This document shows, in pieces, positions 1 to 5,859 of a stretch of 8,555 nucleotides of DNA (positions are counted from its first letter, which is position 1; the number at the start of each line of letters is the position of its first letter). The notes beneath the pieces were generated by a model. It saw only the letters and a list, made by a program, of their open reading frames with translations. It did not search any database and was not told the origin of the DNA. Made by a program: the position numbers and the translations under genes. This stretch comes from Alphaproteobacteria bacterium (GTDB lineage: Bacteria > Pseudomonadota > Alphaproteobacteria > UBA6615), in the NCBI GenBank assembly GCA_017643325.1, contig JAEPNS010000115.1, forward strand, positions 359 through 8,913. The letters run 5' to 3'.

Positions 1-1
1 C

Positions 2-2215
2 GTGGTCGACCCGATCTTCCAGGGCGGCCTGCTGCTCGTCGCGATCGGGTTCATCATCGTGCAGGACCCGATGCTCGGCGTCGCCGCGGCGGCCTTCTAC
101 CCGCTGCAGATCTACGTCGTCCCGCGCCTGCAGAAGAAGGTCAGCGCGCTGGGCAAGGCGCGGTTGCGCCAGATCCGACACCTGTCGGACCATGTCGGCG
201 AGACCGTCGGCGGCATCGTCGACATCCACGCGAACGATACGTCGAACCTCGAACTCGCGCGCTTCGCCGACCGCCTCGGCAACATCTACAACATCCGCTT
301 CGAGATCTTTCAGCGGAAGTACATGATCAAGTTTATCAACAACTTCCTTGATAAACTTGCGCCCTTCCTCTTCTACCTCTTCGGCGGCCTGCTGGTGATC
401 GACGGCAAGCTGGACATCGGCCAGCTCGTGGCTGTGATCGGCGCCCACCGCGAAATGTCCTCCCCCTGGAAGGAGCTGCTGAACTGGTACCAGCAGCAGG
501 CCGATGCACGGGTGAAGTACGAACAGGTCGTCAGCCAGTTCGAGGTGCCGGACATGCTGGAAGAGTCGCTCCAGCATGCGGGCGACGACGCGGTGGTCCC
601 GATCGACGGCGACATCGAGTTCTCGAATGTGAGCCTGACCGACGAGGACGAGGTCCGGCGCCTGGCCAACCTGAGCGTCACCCTGGCCGCCGACGGCAAC
701 GTCGCGGTGTCCGGCGCCGGCAGCAGCGGCAAGGAATATTTCGGCATGCTGCTCGCCCGGCTCGCCAGCCCGTCGTCCGGGCAGCTGAAGGTGGCCGGCC
801 ACAACATCGTCGAGCTTCCCGAGGCGGTGACCGGGCGCCGCCTCACCTATGTCTCGTCGTCGCCCTTCCTGCAGTCGGCCTCGGTGCGCGACAACCTGCT
901 CTACGGCCTGAAGTACCGGCCGCTGCGCCCCGCCGACTATGACGACGAGGAGGCCGCCAAGCGCCAGCGCGACTTCATCGAGGCCGCCAACGCGGGCAAC
1001 ATCGACTTCGATTTCCACGCCGACTGGATCGACTACGAGGCGGCGGGCGTCAGCGAGGCGTCGGAACTGTTCGCGAAGGTGATCGACATCCTGGAAACGG
1101 TCGAGCTGTCGGAGGACATCTACAATCTCGGGCTGCGCGGCACGATCGACCCGGACCTGCGGCCGGACATCGCCGAGGCGGCGCTCAAGGCGCGTGCCGC
1201 CCTCGCCGACCGGCTGAACGAGGACGAGTACAAGGGCCTCGTCGAGAAGTTCGACCGCGCGACCTACAACACCAACGCGAGCCTGGCGGAAAATCTGCTC
1301 TTCGGCACCACGGTCGGCGACGCCTTCGATCACGACCGGATGGCGGAGAACGAGTATGTGCTCGATGTTCTGCGCGAGGCCGACCTGGTCGACGACCTTC
1401 TGAAGGCCGGCCGGTCGGTGGCGGAGACCATGATCGAGATCTTTGCGGACCTGCCGCCGGGCCACGAGTTCTTCGAGCAGTATTCCTTCATCAGCTCCGA
1501 GGACCTGCCGGAATTCAAGACCCTGCTGTCGCGCACCGATCGCCACGGCTATGACGAGATGAAGCCGGAGGACCGCACGGCACTCCTGTCGCTGCCGTTC
1601 AAGGTGGTGGTCGCCCAGCACCGTCTCGGCGTCCTGACGGACGATCTCCAGGCGAAGGTGCTCACCGCGCGCGAGATCTTTGCGGAGAAGCTGCCGGAGG
1701 AACTCCAGGGCGCGGTCGAGTTCTTCGACGCCGAACGCTACAACGCGGCCGCGTCGCTGCAGGACAACATACTGTTCGGCAAGCTGGTCTACGGACAGGC
1801 CGAGGGCGGCAAGCGGATCGGCGCGCTGATTGCGGACACGCTGGACAATCTCGGGCTTCGCGGCGCGGTGCTCGAGGCCGGGCTGGAGTTCGAGGTCGGC
1901 GTCGGCGGGGCGCGCCTGTCGACGGCACAGCGGCAGAAGCTCGGCATCGCCCGCGCGCTGCTGAAGCACCCGGACGTGCTGATCCTGAACGAGTCGACCT
2001 CCGCGCTCGACCCGTCGGCCCAGGACCGGCTCGCCGAGAAGGTGCTGGAGGCGCGCGAGCGCAAGGGCGTGATCTGGATCGTCAACCGGGTGCCGATGGC
2101 CTCGAAGTTCGACCGCGTGATCGTGCTCGACGACGGCCGGCTCGCGGAGGAAGGCAGCTACGCGGACCTCGACAAGGAAGGCACCGCGCTGCGCGGCTTG
2201 CTGGAATCGGCCTGA
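2..2215 (+). CDS. ABC transporter permease/ATP-binding fusion with degenerate NBD and large insertion (5' partial)
   Basis: This is the C-terminal 737 residues of an exporter-type ABC protein; the reading frame is open at the left edge, so the first transmembrane helices and true start lie outside. Residues are counted from the GTG at base 2. Hydrophobic segments near 8-20, 24-40, 112-133 and 137-148 fit the last helices of a six-helix permease. The nucleotide-binding domain starts near 203. It is atypical: Walker A reads GAGSSGKE (238-245, Glu where Ser/Thr is expected), the Q-loop Gln is Ser (about 286), the signature is LSTAQ (639-643), the Walker B Asp is Asn (663) and the H-loop His is Asn (695). 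Lys244, the catalytic-position Glu664 and the D-loop SALD (667-670) remain. Between Q-loop and signature lie about 340 residues, where ordinary NBDs have roughly 50-60. ATP may be bound but poorly hydrolysed (inference). Substrate is unknown. Membership of the ABC family is certain; function is not. It leads an apparent operon with the two genes that follow. Confidence 0.9.
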   Translation: MVDPIFQGGLLLVAIGFIIVQDPMLGVAAAAFYPLQIYVVPRLQKKVSALGKARLRQIRHLSDHVGETVGGIVDIHANDTSNLELARFADRLGNIYNIRFEIFQRKYMIKFINNFLDKLAPFLFYLFGGLLVIDGKLDIGQLVAVIGAHREMSSPWKELLNWYQQQADARVKYEQVVSQFEVPDMLEESLQHAGDDAVVPIDGDIEFSNVSLTDEDEVRRLANLSVTLAADGNVAVSGAGSSGKEYFGMLLARLASPSSGQLKVAGHNIVELPEAVTGRRLTYVSSSPFLQSASVRDNLLYGLKYRPLRPADYDDEEAAKRQRDFIEAANAGNIDFDFHADWIDYEAAGVSEASELFAKVIDILETVELSEDIYNLGLRGTIDPDLRPDIAEAALKARAALADRLNEDEYKGLVEKFDRATYNTNASLAENLLFGTTVGDAFDHDRMAENEYVLDVLREADLVDDLLKAGRSVAETMIEIFADLPPGHEFFEQYSFISSEDLPEFKTLLSRTDRHGYDEMKPEDRTALLSLPFKVVVAQHRLGVLTDDLQAKVLTAREIFAEKLPEELQGAVEFFDAERYNAAASLQDNILFGKLVYGQAEGGKRIGALIADTLDNLGLRGAVLEAGLEFEVGVGGARLSTAQRQKLGIARALLKHPDVLILNESTSALDPSAQDRLAEKVLEARERKGVIWIVNRVPMASKFDRVIVLDDGRLAEEGSYADLDKEGTALRGLLESA
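878..1780 (+). repeat. Repeated helical-subdomain motif inside the ABC NBD
   Basis: Three copies of AS(L/V)xxN(L/I)L(F/Y)G are encoded at 878-907 (ASVRDNLLYG), 1277-1306 (ASLAENLLFG) and 1751-1780 (ASLQDNILFG). The second and third copies extend to a 25-residue gapless match (1232-1306 against 1706-1780) with 14 identities, including shared G, VE, FD, YN, ASL, N and LFG. After each copy comes a helical stretch; after copies 1 and 3 it includes the string NLGLRG (residues 375-380 and 616-621). In normal ABC domains this motif occurs once, just after the Q-loop. The likely reading is partial internal duplication of the helical subdomain, now diverged. Confidence 0.7.
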
Positions 2216-2255
2216 TGGGATGTGCTGAAATGGTTGCGCGGCGCGAGGGCGCGAA

Positions 2256-2261
2256 CGGGAG
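2256..2261 (+). promoter_or_regulatory. Ribosome binding site for the cyclic-nucleotide-binding protein
   Basis: CGGGAG lies nine bases before the GTG at 2271. It supports that non-ATG start; the 55-bp gap from the ABC gene has no better start in this frame. Confidence 0.55.
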
Positions 2262-2270
2262 TACCGGGAC

Positions 2271-2723
2271 GTGAGCCTGAACGAAGAAGTCGAACTGCTG
2301 CGGAACATTCCGCTGTTCGCCAAGCTTGAGCCGTCGAAGCTCAAGCTGCTCGCGTTCACCGCGGAACGCATCACCTACGAGGCCGACCAGGTCCTGTTCT
2401 ACCAGGGCGACGTGGGCGACGCCGCCTACATCATCGTCGAGGGCGAGGCGAAGGTGATCGTCGACACGCCCGATGGCGAGCTGGAGGTCGCCTCGCTCGG
2501 CCGTAACGACTTCGTCGGCGAGATCGCGATCCTGTGCGACGTGCCCCGCACGGCGACCGTCAAGGCCACGGCCAAGACCGTGACCCTGCGGATCACCAAG
2601 GACCTCTTCTTCCGGCTCGTGGCCGAGTTCCCGGAAATGTCGGTCGAGATCATGCGCGAACTGGCCGCGCGGCTGGAGCACACGACCCAGCAGTTGCGCG
2701 AGGCGATGGCGTCGAAGAGTTGA
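2271..2723 (+). CDS. Free-standing cyclic nucleotide-binding domain protein
   Basis: A 150-residue protein made almost entirely of one cNMP-binding (CAP/PKA-type) beta-roll. The N-terminal helix (LLRNIPLFAKL, 9-19) and the sequence after it are typical of the fold. The phosphate-binding cassette is clear: FVGEIAIL then CDVPRTATV (81-97), with Gly83-Glu84 and Arg93, the residues that contact the ribose and cyclic phosphate in CAP and PKA regulatory subunits. This predicts real binding of cAMP or cGMP rather than a degenerate site. A C-terminal helix (about 123-146) follows, but no helix-turn-helix, so it is not a Crp/Fnr transcription factor. It has no signal peptide or membrane helix and should be cytoplasmic. 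It is 55 bp after the ABC gene and overlaps the methyltransferase start by three bases, so translational coupling is likely. A role as cyclic-nucleotide-responsive partner of the neighbouring ABC protein is inference. Confidence 0.88.
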   Translation: MSLNEEVELLRNIPLFAKLEPSKLKLLAFTAERITYEADQVLFYQGDVGDAAYIIVEGEAKVIVDTPDGELEVASLGRNDFVGEIAILCDVPRTATVKATAKTVTLRITKDLFFRLVAEFPEMSVEIMRELAARLEHTTQQLREAMASKS

Positions 2724-3214
2724 GCCGCCTCGACAGCTTCATCCGCCGCATGCAGGCGCAGCGCGACTGCCTCAACGCCGCGGCGGACCTTGTCGCGGAG
2801 GTGCCCGGCGTCGTCTTCGACCTCGGGCTCGGCAACGGCCGCACCTTCGACCACCTGCGCGAGATCCTGCCGGACCGCGAGATCTTCGTGTTCGACCGGG
2901 CCGTCAACGCGAACCCGAAATCGACGCCGGACGCCGACCACATGATCGTCGGCGAGGCGACGGACTCGCTCGCCGCGGTCGCGGACCGGTTCGCCGGGGG
3001 CGTGGCGCTGGTGCATTCGGACCTCGGCACCGGCACCGCCGAGGACGCGCCGCTGACCGCCGCGCTGATCCCGCTGCTCGCCCCCCTGCTCGCGCCCGGC
3101 GCGGTGCTGGTCGCGAACAATCCGTTCCCGGATGCCGGCTGGGAGACGCTGCCACTGCCCGACGGCGTGCCCGCGGAGCGGTACTTCATGTACCGTGCGG
3201 CTTCGACAGCCTGA
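2720..3214 (+). CDS. Small class I SAM-dependent methyltransferase
   Basis: A 164-residue protein, if it starts at the TTG at 2720, which overlaps the TGA of the upstream gene (2721-2723). That start gives an N-terminus SRLDSFIRRMQAQRDCL that matches my recollection of a small alphaproteobacterial SAM methyltransferase family (Pfam Methyltransf_17). The next in-frame start is ATG at 2750, which would remove ten residues. The frame stays open upstream to 2534, but that part is only a shadow of the preceding gene. Motif I is VFDLGLGNGRT (32-42), the glycine-rich SAM loop, and the acidic residue after strand 2 is Asp59 in FVFDR. A later strand carries ALVHSDLGTG (96-105). The substrate cannot be read from the sequence. 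No membrane segment or signal peptide is visible. The last codons and the stop appear to fall inside an intergenic repeat. The fold is confident, the start moderately so, the function unknown. Confidence 0.82.
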   Translation: MSRLDSFIRRMQAQRDCLNAAADLVAEVPGVVFDLGLGNGRTFDHLREILPDREIFVFDRAVNANPKSTPDADHMIVGEATDSLAAVADRFAGGVALVHSDLGTGTAEDAPLTAALIPLLAPLLAPGAVLVANNPFPDAGWETLPLPDGVPAERYFMYRAASTA

Positions 3215-3304
3215 GCCCTCACCCCGAGCCTGACGAAGGGCGAGGGCGACAACCTCATACTTCGACAGGCACAGCATGAGGTCGTTTCGGGCGCCGAGGC
3301 TGTC
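3205..3304. repeat. Imperfect palindromic intergenic repeat, copy A, at a convergent junction
   Basis: The core (3216-3281) matches copy B (4135-4200) without gaps at 58 of 66 bases. Inside it, 3216-3238 is an imperfect inverted repeat of 3260-3282 (17 of 23 positions pair). An outer 8-bp inverted repeat, GACAGCCT at 3205-3212 and AGGCTGTC at 3297-3304, brackets the core. A transcript on either strand could fold into a long stem-loop, which might end transcription or protect 3' ends of the two converging genes (inference). No U-tract follows, so it is not a textbook intrinsic terminator. Confidence 0.75.
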
Positions 3305-3316
3305 TCCGCAGGCTGA

Positions 3317-4102
3317 TTAGACGTCGATATCGACGATCACCGGGACGTGGTCGGACGCCTTCGGCCAGTCGCGGGCGTCCTTCAGGATCTCGAACGACCT
3401 GAGCTTTCCCTTCAGCGCGGGCGTGACCCACACATGGTCGAGGCGCCGGCCCCTGTCGGACGCGCGCCAGTCCTTGGCGCGGTAACTCCACCAGGAATAG
3501 AGCGGCTCGTCCGGTGCGAAGTGGCGCACGGCGTCGACCCAGTCGTGGGCCGACTGCACCTTCGTCAGCGCGTCGACCTCGACCGGCGTGTGGCTGACGA
3601 CGTTGAGCAGCTGTTTGTGCGACCAGACGTCGGCCTCGAGCGGCGCGATGTTGAGGTCGCCGACGAGGACCCGCCTGGCCCTGGGCGAGGATTCCGCCGA
3701 CAGCCAGGCGGCCAGCTCGTCAAGGAAGGCCAGCTTGTGGGCGAACTTGTCGTTGGCCTCCGGGTCGGGGATGTCGCCCCCGGCGGGCACGTAGAAATTG
3801 TGCAGCTCCAGCCCGCCTTTGAACCGCGCGATCGCGTGGCGCGCATCCTCGCGGCCGCACCAGTCCTCGCCGCCGGTCGCCGTGAACGGGATCTTCGACA
3901 GGATCGCGACCCCGTTGTAGGCCTTCATCCCGCGCACGTGGCGATACGGGTAGAGCGCCTCGACGGCGGCGTGGGGGAACTTCTCGTCCGCGACCTTGGT
4001 TTCCTGCAGGCAGACGACATCGGGCGCGGCCGCGGCATCCAGCTCGGCGAGCAGATGCGCGCGGGCGCGGACCGAATTGATGTTCCAGGTCGCGATGCGC
4101 AT
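3317..4102 (-). CDS. xthA: Exodeoxyribonuclease III (AP endonuclease, EEP family)
   Basis: A 261-residue enzyme of the XthA/ExoIII family, which cuts DNA at abasic sites and removes nucleotides and blocking groups from 3' ends in base-excision repair in the cytoplasm. Length matches E. coli XthA (268). Catalytic motifs are all present: WN at 6-7, LQETK with the metal ligand Glu34, NFYVPAGG with Tyr104, GDLNIAP with Asp149 and Asn151, LDHVW with Asp222, and SDHVP (250-254) with Asp251-His252. The start MRIATWNIN at 4102 is preferred because the protein then begins directly with the family's first beta-strand and an AAAGGA ribosome binding site precedes it. The frame runs on upstream to 4177, but that extension is translated intergenic repeat. 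It is transcribed leftwards and converges on the methyltransferase. It is separated from the FAH gene by repeat copy B, so it may have its own promoter, though I cannot point to one. Confidence 0.95.
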   Translation of the reverse strand: MRIATWNINSVRARAHLLAELDAAAAPDVVCLQETKVADEKFPHAAVEALYPYRHVRGMKAYNGVAILSKIPFTATGGEDWCGREDARHAIARFKGGLELHNFYVPAGGDIPDPEANDKFAHKLAFLDELAAWLSAESSPRARRVLVGDLNIAPLEADVWSHKQLLNVVSHTPVEVDALTKVQSAHDWVDAVRHFAPDEPLYSWWSYRAKDWRASDRGRRLDHVWVTPALKGKLRSFEILKDARDWPKASDHVPVIVDIDV

Positions 4103-4111
4103 GTCAGCGGG

Positions 4112-4117
4112 TCCTTT
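4112..4117 (-). promoter_or_regulatory. Ribosome binding site fixing the xthA start
   Basis: Read on the minus strand this is AAAGGA, nine bases before the ATG at 4102. It supports the short start over an ATG at 4177 that lies inside repeat-derived sequence. Confidence 0.6.
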
Positions 4118-4134
4118 TGCGCGGTTCCCAGGCG

Positions 4135-4201
4135 CCCTCACCCTGAGCTTGACGAAGGGCGAAGGCGCCACCCTCACACTTCGACAGGCTCTGCATGAGG
4201 G
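4135..4201. repeat. Imperfect palindromic intergenic repeat, copy B
   Basis: Second copy of the element at 3216-3281 (58 of 66 bases identical in the shared core). The arms 4135-4157 and 4179-4201 are inverted repeats pairing at 18 of 23 positions around a 21-base loop. It sits between the FAH-family gene stop (4222) and the xthA ribosome binding site. It keeps an open frame, and its translation on the minus strand (PSPFVKLRVRA) has a counterpart in copy A (PSPFVRLGVRA). This can mislead gene finders into extending xthA. Confidence 0.78.
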
Positions 4202-4221
4202 TGACGAAAGGCCGTGCGGCG

Positions 4222-4905
4222 CTAGCGGACCGAGATCTCGATGTCGCTCAGCCCGTCGATATGGCCGTGCATCTTGTCGCCGGAGACGACCGGGCCGACG
4301 CCGTCCGGCGTGCCCGTGTAGATCAGGTCACCGGGCTCCAGGGTCACCAGGCCGGACAGGTTGGCGATGGTCTCCTGCAGGTTCCAGATCATCAGCTCGA
4401 GATCGGAATCCTGCTTGGTCTCGCCGTTGACCTTCAGCCAGATGTTGCCCTTCGGGAAGTGCCCGACCTCGGAGACGGGATGGATGTCGCCGCAGGGCGC
4501 GGACTGGTCGAAGCCCTTGCCCATGTCCCAGGGGCGGCCCTTCTCGCGGTGGGCGATCTGGACGTCGCGGCGGGTCATGTCGAGCCCGGTCGCGTAGCCC
4601 CAGACATGGTCGAGCGCGTCCTCCTCGGAGATGTCCGCGCCGCCTTTCCCGATGGCCGCGACCAGTTCCATCTCGTAGTGGAAGTTCGAGGTCTGTGGCG
4701 GGTAGTCGATCGTCCCGCCGGTCGGCACGATCGCGTCGGCGGGCTTGCAGAAATAGAACGGCGGGTCGCGCTCGTCCCCGCCCATCTCGCGGATGTGGGC
4801 GACATAGTTGCGGCCGACGCAGTAGATGCGGCGGACGGGAAAGCGCTTGTCGGAGCCCGCGACGGCGACGGATGCCTGCTCGGGCGGCGGAATGACGTAA
4901 TCCAT
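4222..4905 (-). CDS. Fumarylacetoacetate hydrolase (FAH) family protein
   Basis: A 227-residue single-domain FAH-fold enzyme. These cytoplasmic Mg/Mn enzymes act on 1,3-dicarbonyl or acylpyruvate substrates; bacterial proteins of this size include fumarylpyruvate hydrolase (NagK type), acylpyruvases and the FAHD1-like oxaloacetate decarboxylase/tautomerase group. Visible motifs in order: IYCVGRNYVAHI (27-38), FCKPADAIVP (52-61), the metal ligands in HYEMELV (Glu78, Glu80), GYATGLDMTRRDVQ (103-116, third ligand Asp109), KGFDQSAP (130-137) and PGDLIYTGTPDGVGPV (191-206). All expected metal ligands are intact. The start at 4905 is chosen because AAAGAGG precedes it and the protein then has the usual family length; the frame stays open further upstream without homology. 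The enzyme class is confident; the exact substrate is not, since no catabolic pathway genes (gentisate, tyrosine or similar) lie nearby. Confidence 0.92.
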   Translation of the reverse strand: MDYVIPPPEQASVAVAGSDKRFPVRRIYCVGRNYVAHIREMGGDERDPPFYFCKPADAIVPTGGTIDYPPQTSNFHYEMELVAAIGKGGADISEEDALDHVWGYATGLDMTRRDVQIAHREKGRPWDMGKGFDQSAPCGDIHPVSEVGHFPKGNIWLKVNGETKQDSDLELMIWNLQETIANLSGLVTLEPGDLIYTGTPDGVGPVVSGDKMHGHIDGLSDIEISVR

Positions 4906-4911
4906 CCCTGA

Positions 4912-4918
4912 CCTCTTT
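4912..4918 (-). promoter_or_regulatory. Ribosome binding site for the FAH-family gene
   Basis: AAAGAGG on the minus strand, six bases before the ATG at 4905. It decides between this start and upstream in-frame codons reaching to 5184 inside the neighbouring gene. Confidence 0.6.
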
Positions 4919-5026
4919 GGTGGGGTTGTTCGGAGCCGCCTTTGTAGAGCGGAGGCACCCCGCCTGTCACCCGGCGCGGGCGGACGAAACGGAATAACTC
5001 TTCGTTCGCGTGAGCCCGGGGGCCGC

Positions 5027-5836
5027 CTACGCCACGTCCGCGCCCGCGCGCGCCGCGGCACGCCGCCGGGCGGCGGACCCGAACGCCTCGAACAGCGCCC
5101 GGTTGAAGGTGTGGGCGCCGGTCCGGAACTCGGCGTGCCACTGGACCCCGACCACGAAATTCGGCGCACCGGGCATGGACACACCCTCGATCACGCCGTC
5201 CGGGCTCTTCGCCTCGACCACGAGGCCGTCGGCGACACGGTCGATGGCCTGACCGTGCAGCGAGTTGACCGTGATCTCGCCGGCGTCGATTCCGGCCCCC
5301 GCCGCGATGTCGGCGAACAGGCCGCCCTCGGTCAGGCTCACGGGGTGCCGCAGCGCGAAGCGGTTGGCCATGGTGTCGGTCTGGGGCATGCGGTGGTCGT
5401 CGAACCCGTCGACCTCCCAGAGATACGGGTGCAGCGAGCCGCCCAGCGCGACGTTGATCTCCTGGATGCCGCGGCAGATCCCGAACAGGGGCAGGCCGCG
5501 CTCGACCGCCTTGCGGGCCAGCGGCAGGGTGGTGGCGTCGCGCACCGGGTCGCGCAGCGTCTCCGGCCGGAAGGGCTCACCCCCGTAGTGGTGCGGCTCG
5601 ACATTGGCGCGCCCGCCCGTCAGCACCATGCCGTCGAGCCGGTCGACCAGGTCGTCGAGCGGATAGGGGCCCGTCTCGGACTCGCAGATCGTCGGGACCA
5701 TCACGGCCACGGCCCCGATCGTCTCGATGACCGCCGACACGTATTTATAGCCGGTGGCGAGCATGTCGAAGCCGCCGTTGTCGCGGATGTCGGCGTTGAC
5801 GCCGATCAGGGGGCGAATGTTGCTGCTGCCTGCCAT
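5027..5836 (-). CDS. Gamma-glutamyl-gamma-aminobutyrate hydrolase-like protein (peptidase C26, class I GATase fold)
   Basis: A 269-residue cytoplasmic hydrolase of the PuuD/peptidase C26 family, close in length to E. coli PuuD (254). Family members cleave gamma-glutamyl amides such as gamma-glutamyl-GABA in putrescine breakdown, or related gamma-glutamyl compounds. The N-terminus RPLIGVNADIR (8-18) is the usual first strand. DGMVLTGGRANVEPHHYGG (68-86) is the oxyanion-side loop typical of C26 proteins. The nucleophile elbow is FGICRGIQEINVALGG with Cys121, and the His-Glu pair is in VQWHAE (His234, Glu236). The common form is QWHPE, so Pro is replaced by Ala, while the triad is intact. The start at 5836 has AGGG six bases upstream; the frame runs on to 5992 into lolA, which is not credible. 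It begins 23 bp after the lolA stop, so it is probably in the same transcript. No puu genes accompany it, so the substrate is unproven. Confidence 0.92.
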   Translation of the reverse strand: MAGSSNIRPLIGVNADIRDNGGFDMLATGYKYVSAVIETIGAVAVMVPTICESETGPYPLDDLVDRLDGMVLTGGRANVEPHHYGGEPFRPETLRDPVRDATTLPLARKAVERGLPLFGICRGIQEINVALGGSLHPYLWEVDGFDDHRMPQTDTMANRFALRHPVSLTEGGLFADIAAGAGIDAGEITVNSLHGQAIDRVADGLVVEAKSPDGVIEGVSMPGAPNFVVGVQWHAEFRTGAHTFNRALFEAFGSAARRRAAARAGADVA

Positions 5837-5859
5837 GGAAAGCCCTGAGAAGCGGAAAC

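Noticed and set aside
1610..1630. VAQHRLGVL inside the ABC insertion as a second H-loop
   Set aside because: It resembles an H-loop only in three residues (HRL), with no Walker B or D-loop before it, so a second NBD is not supported.
2082..3277. Minus-strand open frames of 199-283 residues opposite the cNMP-binding and methyltransferase genes
   Set aside because: The plus-strand proteins have clear family motifs; the opposite frames are Arg/Ala-rich and one runs into the intergenic repeat.
3216..4201. Repeats A and B as CRISPR units or rho-independent terminators
   Set aside because: There are only two copies about 0.9 kb apart with a gene between them, and no T-tract follows the stems.
3347..4911. 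Long plus-strand open frames opposite xthA and the FAH gene (3347-4198 and 4195-4911)
   Set aside because: They lie antisense to genes with complete catalytic motifs, have low-complexity composition typical of high-GC shadow frames, and show no recognisable domain.
4906..5026. Promoter or terminator in the gap between the C26 hydrolase and the FAH gene
   Set aside because: I found only weak 4-5 bp inverted repeats (such as ACGAA/TTCGT near 4984-5004) and no convincing -35/-10 pair.
5111..5848. Plus-strand open frame opposite the C26 hydrolase
   Set aside because: Antisense shadow of a well-supported gene; no recognisable motif or start context.
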